A stretch of DNA of 64,000 nt, taken from positions 1-64,000 of the forward strand of contig JAFUCD010000029.1 in the NCBI GenBank assembly GCA_017459865.1, written 5' to 3'. Positions 1-7,714 of this stretch are shown here, in pieces. The translations under genes and the position numbers were made by a program. Origin of the DNA: Oscillospiraceae bacterium (GTDB lineage: Bacteria > Bacillota_A > Clostridia > Oscillospirales > Oscillospiraceae). The notes under the pieces are model-generated. The model had not been told where the DNA came from, searched no databases, and was given only the letters and a program-made list of their open reading frames with translations. How positions within the stretch are numbered: position 1 is the first letter of the stretch; every line of letters begins with the position of its first letter.

Positions 1-242
1 AGATTCAATACGGAATTTTCATGTTTGTCGATTTAAAATATTCATTTAACAAGATATAGAAAGTCGCGATTGGTTGATATTTCATGTGTAAACGAAATGG
101 ATCCTGCACAAACTGTTTTCGACGCAGAGAAGACGTGATGAAACGGAAAGTTACAAACAAATCGTTTTTTCCGTATCTTTCACGCAGATCTGCACACAAT
201 ATGACCGGGAGTGATCCCGAATAGGAAAAGGAGTGAAACAAG

Positions 243-332
243 ATGGCGAAGTCCAGCAACAATCTCGTGAACCCCAATGCTCGCGAGGCGATGAACCGTT
301 TCAAGATGGAGGCCGCTTCCGAGGATGGTGTA
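243..332 (+). pseudogene. 5' fragment of alpha/beta-type small acid-soluble spore protein
   Basis: A good ribosome binding site (aaaggag, 7 bases before the ATG) precedes a reading frame whose first 30 codons match the N-terminal half of alpha/beta SASPs (NPNAREAMNRFKMEAASEDG, the DNA-binding helix 1 segment ending in the Ala-Ser-Glu-x-Gly stretch cut by germination protease). After Gly-Val the frame runs into sequence with no SASP character, and the second conserved helix (DLTSR...GGxMVK) is not found in the following kilobases. I read this as a spore-coat-DNA protein gene cut by insertion of the neighbouring mobile DNA, although the frame itself stays open to base 677. SASPs protect spore DNA, so the fragment suggests a spore-forming host. 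The exact breakpoint is inferred. Confidence 0.6.
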
Positions 333-480
333 CCCACTACAACAAAATTTTACACATATTACCATTTAAAACGACTTCCGACTTGTTTCTGCAGGACTTT
401 TTATCGTCTATACCGCTCAATCGACGGGAATCACTTCCCTGCTCGGTTTTATGTACATTTCTTAAGAAGGAGGCACCAAC

Positions 481-657
481 ATGGTGAAAGAATACAAGCT
501 TGGCCGCGGGCTCTATCGCGTCGAGCGCACCTTCGTCGGAACGAAGCCGGCGTCCGAACTCATCCGCGAGCGCGTTATCCGCGCAGGCCGAAAAGCCATT
601 GCAGGAACTGCAGCGGTCTTCCCTGCTTATCCGGCAGAGAAAGAAAAGATTTCGTAA
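481..657 (+). CDS. small TnpW-like transposon-associated protein (58 aa)
   Basis: A 58-codon ORF with a very strong ribosome binding site (aagaaggagg, 7 bases before ATG). The product is basic, starts MVKEYKLGRGLYRVERTFVG and continues with a Glu-Leu-Ile-Arg-Glu helix. The pattern (Lys-x-Gly-x-x-x-Tyr-x-Val, then a helix ending in a basic patch) resembles the small TnpW proteins carried by Tn4451-type and related Clostridia elements. It lies 1.7 kb from a clear tnpV remnant, which supports a mobile-element origin. The C-terminal 15 residues show no recognisable feature. The TnpW assignment rests on pattern only, so a generic hypothetical small protein is the alternative. Confidence 0.5.
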   Translation: MVKEYKLGRGLYRVERTFVGTKPASELIRERVIRAGRKAIAGTAAVFPAYPAEKEKIS

Positions 658-754
658 GCACACGGATCAGAAAATGATTGCGGGGCATCTTCACCTTTAT
701 TAGACGGAGATGCCCCAAAGTATTGACGCAACTGTGTAATAGTCACCATACGAC

Positions 755-805
755 TTGACGCCTTCTGGTATTGATGATATAATGCAACTAAATTAAAATA
801 GTTGC
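755..805 (+). promoter_or_regulatory. sigma-A promoter with palindrome over the start site, for the first HTH/HipA-like module
   Basis: TTGACG at 755-760 and TATAAT at 778-783 are separated by exactly 17 bases. A perfect 7-base inverted repeat, gcaacta (784-790) and tagttgc (799-805), begins right after the -10 box and covers the expected transcription start, 27 bases before the ATG at 832. Its position suits an autoregulatory operator for the HTH protein encoded next, but it could equally be a 5' UTR hairpin. Confidence 0.75.
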
Positions 806-831
806 TTTTCCAAAATGCGAGGTGATTCGTC

Positions 832-1428
832 ATGAAAACAGATTATCGGCAGCTTTGTATAGAATTGTTTGGAACTGATAACGAGCATGAACTGCGGAAG
901 ATCGCACAGCTTGTAGAAAAAAAGAATCCAAGAAACGCCGGAAGGAAGAAAAAGTTTTCGGAAAAAGAGGTAGCTAAAATGCGAAGGTTCCGAGATGAAG
1001 GCAAGACGGTACAGGAAATTGCGGATTGCTTTGGAACATCCAGACAAGTCGTTGGGCGATATCTGACTCCGCCGATCCCTCAAGACTGCACAATGCGAAT
1101 GATTCTTATGTACAAAACACATCCCTGTACTGTGATTGACGTCGATTATCTTCACCAAAAGATCTATATTCAAAACCAGACCGACGATTATTTGCATCGG
1201 GCGTTTGGCGTTATTAGCGAGCCTACCTGGCATGACTTTGAGCAGTTTCTCGCCGATCGCTGTTTCCCTGATACGCGAGGAGACAAAAACGAATTATTGC
1301 GTGCTTATGGTCTGACAGATTATGATCCATTGCAAATCGTAGAGAAAACAAAAGGGCGCACAGCTGATGATGCGCTCTGGCTAAAGATTCGATATAAGAA
1401 GAGAGGCGAAAAGCATGCAAACTATTGA
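832..1428 (+). CDS. HTH protein with HipA N-subdomain-like (HipS-like) C-terminus
   Basis: A 198-residue protein in two parts. Residues about 40-85 form a resolvase-type helix-turn-helix (KKFSEKEVAKMRRF... EGKTVQEIADCFGTSRQVVGRYL region). Residues about 90-190 resemble the N-terminal subdomain found on Clostridia HipA-like proteins (a beta-rich start, then Phe-x-x-Phe-Leu-x-x-Arg-Cys-x-Pro-x-Thr-Arg and Tyr-Asp-Pro-x-x-Ile-x-x-Lys-Thr-x-Gly-Arg). The next gene overlaps it by 14 bases and encodes a HipA-like kinase that lacks this N-terminal portion, so the two together would rebuild one HipA plus its regulator. In the E. coli HipBST system a separate HipS subdomain protein is the antitoxin. 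Here I infer that DNA binding and HipS function are fused. Start chosen for its gaggtg ribosome binding site. Base composition is AT-rich relative to the main chromosome. Confidence 0.7.
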   Translation: MKTDYRQLCIELFGTDNEHELRKIAQLVEKKNPRNAGRKKKFSEKEVAKMRRFRDEGKTVQEIADCFGTSRQVVGRYLTPPIPQDCTMRMILMYKTHPCTVIDVDYLHQKIYIQNQTDDYLHRAFGVISEPTWHDFEQFLADRCFPDTRGDKNELLRAYGLTDYDPLQIVEKTKGRTADDALWLKIRYKKRGEKHANY

Positions 1429-2227
1429 TATACGCGGACTCTCAAAAGAGCCGCTCCAAAACCACACTTCCAAAGGGGATCAACCGAAGTGGCGATTGGG
1501 AGATGTGTGGTATAAAGCTGATCACATGGGATACGAAGCGCTATCGGAAGTTGTTGTATCCAGGGTACTGGAGTTAAGCAACATAAAAGAATTTGTTCGG
1601 TACACTCCTATACAGATCCTTACGGATTCCGGAACGAAAACCGGATGTGCAAGCAACAATTTCAAATCATCCGATGAAATGCTCATCCCACTTGAGCGTC
1701 TGCATCGCACATTTTACGGCCAGGGACTCGCAGCATATATTGCACAAATGGAACCAGTGGAGAAAATCGCTTATACAGTTCGTTTCATTGAAGAGACGAC
1801 CAAGCTTAAAGATGTCGGAGCATATATCACTGCGATACTGGAGCTGGATGCATTTTTTCTGAACGAAGATCGTCATACGAATAACCTTGCCGTTCTTCGC
1901 AACGAGAAAACGAAGGAATTTCGGTTATGCCCGCTATTCGACCACGGTCTCTCTCTTCTATCAGATATGAACGACTATCCGCTGACTGAAGATATATACA
2001 GCTGCATATCGCGCATTCGCGCGAAGCCATTTTCTGAGGATTTCAATGAGCAGGTTTCCGCAGCAGAGCAGCTATATGGGCAACAGCTCCGACTGCAACT
2101 AAGCAGAAACGATCTTTTAAATGTCCTTCGTGAGCTCTCGGACTATTATCCTGCACAATTTCTCACTCGAGTAGAGAATGTACTGTTTGAGCAATACAAA
2201 AGGTATCCTATTTTTATCACTCCTTGA
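1415..2227 (+). CDS. HipA/HipT-like serine/threonine kinase, probable toxin
   Basis: A 270-residue HipA-fold kinase. The catalytic loop is visible as FLNEDRHTNNLAVL (Asp of DRH, then Asn for Mg), followed by LFDHGLSLLSD supplying the second metal-binding Asp, which is the HipA counterpart of DFG. The length is well below the roughly 440 residues of E. coli HipA and fits a kinase core without the N-subdomain, like HipT. HipA-family kinases phosphorylate translation factors such as glutamyl- or tryptophanyl-tRNA synthetase; the target here is unknown. It overlaps the upstream HTH/HipS-like gene by 14 bases, so translation is probably coupled, and has its own gagagg ribosome binding site. A short weak hairpin follows near 2246-2265, but no clear terminator. 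Confidence 0.75.
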   Translation: MQTIDIRGLSKEPLQNHTSKGDQPKWRLGDVWYKADHMGYEALSEVVVSRVLELSNIKEFVRYTPIQILTDSGTKTGCASNNFKSSDEMLIPLERLHRTFYGQGLAAYIAQMEPVEKIAYTVRFIEETTKLKDVGAYITAILELDAFFLNEDRHTNNLAVLRNEKTKEFRLCPLFDHGLSLLSDMNDYPLTEDIYSCISRIRAKPFSEDFNEQVSAAEQLYGQQLRLQLSRNDLLNVLRELSDYYPAQFLTRVENVLFEQYKRYPIFITP

Positions 2228-2324
2228 TACAGATTCCGGAGGTACAGCCTTTCAGCGCAGGCTAAGAAGTGTTGAAGTCTGAAATGCACATGTAAAGCAA
2301 AGAACAGATACAATCTAAAAATCT

Positions 2325-2547
2325 ATGTTATACCAATCTTTTGACCAGCGGCAGACTGACAGCACACCTTATGGAGATCGAGCAGACGGCACGTTCCCGG
2401 ACAGAGCAACTCATAGTGCAGATGGCAAAGTCCGAGGGCATGACGGAGGAACTGAAAGTCACCGATCAGATGAAATGGGTAGGGCTGATGAACAGTATCC
2501 GGCAGGCCGAAGAGGAAATTGTGTTGTTGGAACTTGTTTTCAGCTAA
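2325..2547 (+). pseudogene. broken tnpV (Tn4451-type transposon protein), C-terminal part
   Basis: From base 2341 one frame reads TSGRLTAHLMEIEQTARSRT and on to QMKWVGLMNSIRQAEEEIVL, the well-conserved C-terminal half of TnpV-family proteins. The preceding conserved LeuTyrGlnSer is found only in the neighbouring frame (bases 2325-2340), so a one-base shift near 2339-2341 separates the two. The N-terminal third of TnpV (the Tyr-x-x-x-Gly-Asp-Tyr-Leu-x-Pro part) is absent. TnpV function is unknown; it accompanies the large resolvase of Tn4451-like elements. With the TnpW-like gene it marks this interval as decayed mobile DNA. Confidence 0.8.
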
Positions 2548-2565
2548 GTAAAAATGGCTAAGATC

Positions 2566-2607
2566 AGAACGGAGCCGTGATGATGCAGGTTGTCACGGCT
2601 CTGTTCT
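2566..2607 (+). terminator. 15-bp hairpin between tnpV remnant and second HipA-like module
   Basis: Arms 2566-2580 and 2593-2607 pair over 15 bases with one G-T wobble and a 12-base loop. There is no run of T on the plus strand, so termination strength is uncertain. It ends two bases before the -35 box of the following promoter and may insulate that promoter from upstream transcription. Confidence 0.5.
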
Positions 2608-2608
2608 C

Positions 2609-2637
2609 TTGACATTAGGTCGGCGTGCCGATATAAT
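2609..2637 (+). promoter_or_regulatory. perfect consensus sigma-A promoter for the second HTH/kinase module
   Basis: TTGACA (2609-2614) and TATAAT (2632-2637) are both exact consensus with a 17-base spacer. The predicted start lies about 20 bases before the ATG at 2666. Such a strong promoter on a two-gene HTH/kinase unit implies repression by the encoded HTH protein. Confidence 0.9.
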
Positions 2638-2665
2638 AAAGGCAATCAGAAAAGAGGTGCGCGAT

Positions 2666-3115
2666 ATGGATTTACAATCTCTTCTCGACCAGCGACAGAT
2701 GAGTAAATATCATCTTTCCAAAATCAGCGGTGTGCCGAAAACAACGATCATGGACATCTGCGCCGGCAGGAGCGACATTGAACGCTGCTCCGCGAAGACC
2801 GTCCAGCAGCTCGCCAGGGCGCTTAATTGCACAATGGAGGATATGATGGAGCTATCCTCTCCCTACGATCACACGACAGGACTGCCGAAAGATCAAGCCT
2901 ATCTGGAGTGCGGTCTGCCGCCGTTCCTCGCGGATTCTGTCAGCGTGATGAAGGCGGCATGGGACAAACTTGATCGTGGTGAAAAGTATTTGCGCTGGGA
3001 CTGCGACTACTGTAATTTGCAAACGGATATCAACAATGCGGAGGTCAATCAGATCATCAGCCCCGAGCAGGCGTGGTATCTTCGCGAAAAGTATTTAAGA
3101 ATCGAAAGGGCGTGA
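2666..3115 (+). CDS. XRE-family HTH regulator, probable antitoxin partner of HipA-like kinase
   Basis: 149 residues. The N-terminal 60 form an XRE/Cro-type helix-turn-helix (KYHLSKISGVPKTTIMDICA, then a second helix AKTVQQLARALNCTMEDMM). The C-terminal 80 residues (FLADSV...WDCDYCNLQTDINNAEVNQ... EQAWYLREKYL) match the tail commonly seen on Clostridia regulators placed directly before CtkA/HipA-like kinases. The ATG at 2666 follows aaagaggtg and the promoter at 2609-2637; an in-frame ATG further upstream would start inside the -35 box, so it was rejected. Four bases separate its stop from the kinase start. Expected role: autorepressor and inhibitor of the kinase. Confidence 0.8.
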   Translation: MDLQSLLDQRQMSKYHLSKISGVPKTTIMDICAGRSDIERCSAKTVQQLARALNCTMEDMMELSSPYDHTTGLPKDQAYLECGLPPFLADSVSVMKAAWDKLDRGEKYLRWDCDYCNLQTDINNAEVNQIISPEQAWYLREKYLRIERA

Positions 3116-3119
3116 AGCA

Positions 3120-4010
3120 TTGACCACCATTGATTTTACGGAATTGAAAAAGAAGAATAAAGCCTACGCCGGCGCCAACGGAAACAAAATCTCCGTGATC
3201 TATGATGGCGAGCAATATATGCTCAAATTCCCGGCGCAAGCCAAGCGAAACCCGGATATGAGTTACAGCAACAGCTGCTTCTCGGAATATCTCGGCTGTC
3301 AGATCTATGAGAGTATTGGTATCCCTGTGCAGAAAACGCTCCTCGGCACCTATACCGTCCGAGGAAAGAAAAAGATCGTCGTGGCCTGCCGCGATTTTAC
3401 CGAGCCGGGCGTGACCCTGCAGGACTTTGCTTCTCTGAAGAATCAGATGATCGATTCCGAGCGCAACGGTTACGGAACGGAGCTGTCCGATATTCTCTAT
3501 ACCTTTGAGGAACAGACCGCCGTGGACAGCGCGGAGCTGCTGAAACGCTTTTGGGATATGTTCATCGTGGACGCTCTGATCGGAAACTGGGATCGACATA
3601 ACGGTAACTGGGGCTTTCTCTACAACACCGTGACCGACGAAATGACTCTTGCCCCGGTCTATGACTGCGGCAGCAGCCTCTATCCTCAGGCGGACGAGGA
3701 CATCATGGAGGCCGTGCTTGCGGATGAGAATGAGCGAAATTTCCGTATCTTTGACATTCCCACCTCCGCCATCACCATGAACGGAAAGAAGATCAAGTAT
3801 TTTGACTTCATTTCCTCCTTGCAGAACGAGGACTGTAACCGGGCTCTGAAGCGCATCGTTCCCCGGATTAATATGGATAATATCAAAGAGATCATTGACG
3901 CCACTCCGTTTATGAGCGACCTCCAAAAGCGGTTTTATCTGACGATGCTGACAGAACGGAAAGCTCGTATTTTGGACTTCTCTCTTGCCAGCCTCGAAAA
4001 GAGGGAGTGA
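3120..4010 (+). CDS. HipA/CtkA-like protein kinase, probable toxin
   Basis: A 296-residue HipA-superfamily kinase. Visible motifs are an N-lobe nucleotide-binding Lys (EQYMLKFP), the catalytic loop NWDRHNGNWGFLYN (Asp, His, Asn) and the metal-binding APVYDCGSSLYP. The size and motif spacing resemble Helicobacter CtkA rather than full-length HipA. The start is TTG at 3120 with a modest aaggg site, four bases after the HTH gene, so translational coupling is likely. It differs in sequence from the kinase at 1415-2227 and is not a recent duplicate. The substrate is unknown. A terminator follows at 4039-4088. Confidence 0.8.
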   Translation: MTTIDFTELKKKNKAYAGANGNKISVIYDGEQYMLKFPAQAKRNPDMSYSNSCFSEYLGCQIYESIGIPVQKTLLGTYTVRGKKKIVVACRDFTEPGVTLQDFASLKNQMIDSERNGYGTELSDILYTFEEQTAVDSAELLKRFWDMFIVDALIGNWDRHNGNWGFLYNTVTDEMTLAPVYDCGSSLYPQADEDIMEAVLADENERNFRIFDIPTSAITMNGKKIKYFDFISSLQNEDCNRALKRIVPRINMDNIKEIIDATPFMSDLQKRFYLTMLTERKARILDFSLASLEKRE

Positions 4011-4038
4011 CACACTCAAGCAAAATTCGCCATATAAC

Positions 4039-4088
4039 AACAGACCGATGAATCTTGAAAAAGAGTCCGTCGGTCTGTTTCTTTTTTT
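4039..4088 (+). terminator. intrinsic terminator after second HipA-like module
   Basis: Arms aacagaccga (4039-4048) and tcggtctgtt (4070-4079) pair perfectly over 10 bases and are followed by a T-rich tail (tttcttttttt). It ends the plus-strand HTH/kinase transcript. Confidence 0.85.
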
Positions 4089-4183
4089 CCATTTGCACAG
4101 GAGAATCTATGAAAAAAACACCTTGACAAATAGCGTCTCGAAGCGAGATTTACAAAAATTAACCCCAAACAGCAAAGATACTT

Positions 4184-4229
4184 CACCCGGATTCGTAGTC
4201 TTCTTCACGGATCCGGGTGTTTTTCTTTC
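4184..4229 (+). terminator. second intrinsic terminator in the 4011-4339 gap
   Basis: Arms 4184-4196 (cacccggattcgt) and 4207-4219 pair over 13 bases with one wobble, followed by tttttcttt. The 329-base interval between the kinase and the rhamnosidase holds this and the preceding terminator and no supportable gene. It probably marks the right-hand edge of the AT-rich island. Confidence 0.8.
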
Positions 4230-4339
4230 TACTTATAGGAATTTTTATGGTCAAAAGTAGTATTTGACTCCAGAATGCTTTGCTTCACATCGTCCTGTGC
4301 CAAACGTAAAAACTCCGGCGCGAGCTTTTTTACATTGGT

Positions 4340-6832
4340 TCAGCCTGCGATATTGTTCTCCCCGGCGTGAAGCGTCCGTCTCGTTCCGTCAGGGGTAATG
4401 AACTCCGCCGTCGTGTTGGCCGGGATCGTGACGGTATACTCCACCCTGCCGTTTTCACAGCGCCAACCGCTCTCCACCTGGCCGTAAACACTGTTGTAGC
4501 TTGCCTCGGCAAAGGTGAAGTGTCCGCCGGGCTGCGGCGCGATCACAAAATGATTCTCTCCGTCCACGCGGATGCCGCACACGGTCTTGAACAGCCATTC
4601 GCAAACTGCACCCTTGGAATAATGGTTCAGGCTGCCGATACCGCCGCTGGTGGAATTCGGTCCCTCCCAAGCTTCCCAAATCGTGGTCGCTCCGGCCTTC
4701 GGCATACTCAGCCAGCCGGGGAGTTCTTCATTTTCGAGTAACTGATAGGCCGCTTCTATGTCGATCTCCGAAAGCACGTCCAGAATCAGAGGTGTGGAGA
4801 GGAAGCCCGTGCCGAGCCGCCATCCGTAGTGCTCCATGGCCAGAAGCAGACGTTCTTTTGCAAATGCGGTCTGCTCTGCATCCAGCAGATCAAACGCCAG
4901 CGGACGCACCAGCTTTGCCTGTCGGTCAGTATCGAGAGAATGCTTTTCCTGCCGCACCAGCTTGCTGTAAGCCTCCCTGCAGCGATTCGACGCTTTCTGA
5001 AAGCGGGCTGCGTCGTTTGTCTTGTCAAGCTTCCGTGCGATCTCCGCCATGCACCGGAGCACATAGGCGGTGTAGGCCGTGCTCTCCTCCGGGTGCGGAA
5101 GAACAAAGTCCTTCACAGCGAAGGCGCGCACATCCGCGGGCTCTGCCCACTCGCCGTAGCTCTGCCCGCGCCGCACAACGCCGTCGCGGCTGATCCGCCG
5201 GATCATGAAGGCGGCATACTTTGCCATGCGGTCATAGTACTCGCGCAGGATCTCCGCATCTCCATACTTCTTCCACATCCGGTATGGCATCAGCACGCCG
5301 GCGTCCGCCCAGCCGACAGAGCCGTTCATCGTGTACATGTAAAAGTCCGCGCCGCCGTCTGGGACAATGTGCGGCAGACAGCCGTCTCGCCGCTGCCAGT
5401 CATACATGTCGCGGATATACTTTTTGCCGAAAGGCGCATAGCAGAACAGATACGACGCGGTGTTATAAAAGATCTGCGCATCGCCCGTCCAGCCATGGCG
5501 CTCGCGCGTTGGGCAGTCGGTGGGCAGGTCGAGGCTGTTGGATTTGGTGGACCAAATCGTGGCGCGATAAAAGCGGTTCAAGAGCTCGTTGGAGCAGGAA
5601 AAGGACGACGTCTCCTCCATGTCGGAATACACGGCGACGGCCTCGATCGCCTCCGCATCCAGCTCCACATCGGTCTCCACCTCGGCATACTGGAAGCCGA
5701 AAACGGCGAAAGTGGTTTTGTATTCGTTCACGCCCGCGGCGCAGGTGTAATCGATCTGCTGCAGCGGCGTGGTTTTCTTTTTATTGGAGAGCTGGATGTT
5801 CTTCAGCGTCAGGTTGCCATCCGCGTCCAGCATCTCGCCGAAGCGCCAAAGCATGCGTTGCCCGGCGTGGGCGTTCACCCGGAAGGCAACATAGCCCGCG
5901 AGATTCTGCCCGAAATCCAGAAGCTTTTTCCCGTTGGGCGCTGTAGTGATAACCGGTTGAAAACGCTCATGCTCGGTGACCGGAACGTTATCGGAGGCAG
6001 TGGGTGTGACAGAATGGTTCGTTTGCTTTGCCCTGCCGGAGTACGTTGGCGCGCAGCGGGCGTCCACGATCTCGCCGTCCTTGTTATCGGCAAACCGGAT
6101 CGGCCCGTCGTTCGACCATTCCCAGTTTCCATCAGTACCGATCGTCTCCCTGCTGCCGTCAGAATAGGTGATCTCCAGCTGGGCGAGCAGCTTTGTTTCC
6201 GCGCCGTACTGGTTCGTGCGTCCCCACGCGCCGCAGCTGCCGCGGTACCAGCCGTCCGCCAGCTGTACAGTCAGATCATGGCTGCCTTCGGACAGCAGCT
6301 CCGTAACGTCGTAGGTCTGATACTGCACACGTTTCCGGTAGTCGGTGATGCCTGGCGCAAGGCAGAAATCGCCGATCCTTTTCCCGTCCAGACGCGCCTC
6401 ATAAAGGCCGCAGGCCGTGATATACAGCCGCGCGCTGACGACCAGCTGCCGCACCTCCACGGTCCGGCGAAAGCAGTCCACGGGATAACGCTCCGTTCGG
6501 TTCACCCGGTAGTTGCCGGTGATCCATTTCGCCTGCCAGTCCGTCGGGTGCAGAAGCCCCATCTCGAAATAGCCCTCCGCGTATTCACCGGGCTCGTCAT
6601 TTTCATCCCAGAGCCGGATTTTCCAGTTGACACGCTCGCGGCTTTGAAGATCCAATGGATAGCCAGTACGCATGGAGGAGCTCTGGACCTTGCCGCTGTC
6701 CCAGCGCTCGGTGACAATCTGGTAGGCAGTCTGCTTCACGCCGCCCTCACAGTTCCACATGAGTCGTGGCTGCTGGATGTCGATCCCCATCGGATTTTTC
6801 AAGTATTCGGTTCGCAATCGGACGGCAATCAT
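4340..6832 (-). CDS. GH78 alpha-L-rhamnosidase
   Basis: 830 residues with the GH78 layout: N-terminal beta-sandwich domains (residues about 30-330, including the VSARLYITACGLYEARLDGK carbohydrate-binding-like domain), a bacterial rhamnosidase concanavalin-like domain, then the (alpha/alpha)6 barrel. The catalytic signature is LDLPTDCPTRERHGWTGDAQ, carrying the Asp/Glu/Asp set of GH78, with the second acid in GATTIWEAWEG. It hydrolyses terminal alpha-L-rhamnose from flavonoid glycosides or plant polysaccharides. No signal peptide is seen, so it acts in the cytoplasm on imported oligosaccharides. The ATG at 6832 was chosen because ggaggag precedes it and it overlaps the upstream stop by four bases (ATGA). 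It is the last gene of the operon. Confidence 0.92.
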   Translation of the reverse strand: MIAVRLRTEYLKNPMGIDIQQPRLMWNCEGGVKQTAYQIVTERWDSGKVQSSSMRTGYPLDLQSRERVNWKIRLWDENDEPGEYAEGYFEMGLLHPTDWQAKWITGNYRVNRTERYPVDCFRRTVEVRQLVVSARLYITACGLYEARLDGKRIGDFCLAPGITDYRKRVQYQTYDVTELLSEGSHDLTVQLADGWYRGSCGAWGRTNQYGAETKLLAQLEITYSDGSRETIGTDGNWEWSNDGPIRFADNKDGEIVDARCAPTYSGRAKQTNHSVTPTASDNVPVTEHERFQPVITTAPNGKKLLDFGQNLAGYVAFRVNAHAGQRMLWRFGEMLDADGNLTLKNIQLSNKKKTTPLQQIDYTCAAGVNEYKTTFAVFGFQYAEVETDVELDAEAIEAVAVYSDMEETSSFSCSNELLNRFYRATIWSTKSNSLDLPTDCPTRERHGWTGDAQIFYNTASYLFCYAPFGKKYIRDMYDWQRRDGCLPHIVPDGGADFYMYTMNGSVGWADAGVLMPYRMWKKYGDAEILREYYDRMAKYAAFMIRRISRDGVVRRGQSYGEWAEPADVRAFAVKDFVLPHPEESTAYTAYVLRCMAEIARKLDKTNDAARFQKASNRCREAYSKLVRQEKHSLDTDRQAKLVRPLAFDLLDAEQTAFAKERLLLAMEHYGWRLGTGFLSTPLILDVLSEIDIEAAYQLLENEELPGWLSMPKAGATTIWEAWEGPNSTSGGIGSLNHYSKGAVCEWLFKTVCGIRVDGENHFVIAPQPGGHFTFAEASYNSVYGQVESGWRCENGRVEYTVTIPANTTAEFITPDGTRRTLHAGENNIAG

Positions 6833-7710
6833 CTGTTCTCCTCCTGTACATAGAATCGACTGTTTCGATATTCCAGCGGGTAGAACGTAGGATGCTCCCG
6901 GCGGAAGGTGTTCGGCTGATGCAGACACATTTGATACTGCCCTGCCTGATCCCGGAAAATCATTCCGTGCCCGCCATTGCGGTCATAGAGCAGCTCCGCA
7001 TCGGGTGTCCATTTCCCGGTCAGCTCGTCGGTATCGGAATGGGCCATAGCCTGCACATATCCCTTTTTCGTATAGGTGGACCAGAGCAGATGCAGCCGCC
7101 CATCGTCCGTGCGGATCAGGAACGGCCCGTCTGTCACGTAGTTTCTAAAAAAGTATGGCTTCACATATGGCTTCGCTTCCGATGCGTGGAACAGGAGGAA
7201 TGGCTCTCCTTTTGCCTCCCTGAGATCGTCGGAGAGGCGGACGGCGCAGATGCTGCCATCCCGGATCTGCCGCCACTCGTGACAAAACACCATGTACGGT
7301 GTTCCATCTGCTGCGATATGCAGCGTTCCGTCGAGGCACCGCCTGGCTTGCGGCGTCACATAACCGTCCGACCAGAGTGAGAAAGGGCCCTCAGGATGAT
7401 CGGCTGTCAGCACCGCGGTACCAAGGCCTCCGAGTTGATCGGCAAAAGTTGCGAACATATAAAAGCGGTCATGTGCGCACACCACCTCCGGCGCCCAGTA
7501 ACTCTTTCTGCTCCAGAATCCATCCGGCCTTCGGAAGGCCTCAACAGGCCCCCGCCAGTTTTTCAGATCGTCGCTGATATAGACATCAAATCCATACGCC
7601 TGTCCGACAAAAGCTGTTTCGCTCCGCGTGCCGTAAAGATAGTATTTGCCGTTGTAATTCATAACGAAAGGGTCTCGCAGAAAGATCTCTTTACAGGATT
7701 TGTATTTCAT
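6829..7710 (-). CDS. GH43-like five-bladed beta-propeller glycosidase
   Basis: 293 residues with the GH43/62-clan start EIFLRDPFVMNYNGKYYLYG (catalytic base Asp), WAPEVV, DGTLHIAADGTPYMVF and VTDGPFL, all typical of the beta-propeller fold. Likely substrates are arabinose- or xylose-containing side chains; the subfamily cannot be set by eye. No signal peptide. The start at 7710 gives the family's usual N-terminus, and upstream codons are arginine-rich read-through with no homology. It begins 4 bases after the transporter stop and overlaps the GH78 start, so the three are co-translated. Confidence 0.85.
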   Translation of the reverse strand: MKYKSCKEIFLRDPFVMNYNGKYYLYGTRSETAFVGQAYGFDVYISDDLKNWRGPVEAFRRPDGFWSRKSYWAPEVVCAHDRFYMFATFADQLGGLGTAVLTADHPEGPFSLWSDGYVTPQARRCLDGTLHIAADGTPYMVFCHEWRQIRDGSICAVRLSDDLREAKGEPFLLFHASEAKPYVKPYFFRNYVTDGPFLIRTDDGRLHLLWSTYTKKGYVQAMAHSDTDELTGKWTPDAELLYDRNGGHGMIFRDQAGQYQMCLHQPNTFRREHPTFYPLEYRNSRFYVQEENR

Positions 7711-7714
7711 CGTT

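Noticed and set aside
333..677. Continuation of the spore-protein frame as a 144-residue protein
   Set aside because: After codon 30 no SASP homology remains, and the strong ribosome site at 467-476 belongs to the separate 58-codon ORF in another frame.
4229..4342. 36-codon in-frame extension after the TGA stop of the rhamnosidase (contains APEFLRLAQDDVKQSIL)
   Set aside because: It looks protein-like, but has no usable start codon or ribosome site of its own; read-through or selenocysteine insertion would need a SECIS-like hairpin, which is not evident. Kept only as a note.
4829..6853. 674-codon open frame on the plus strand opposite the rhamnosidase
   Set aside because: It is the antisense shadow of the GC-rich GH78 gene; its composition is low-complexity Arg/Ala/His-rich and has no family motif, while the minus-strand frame has the full GH78 signature.
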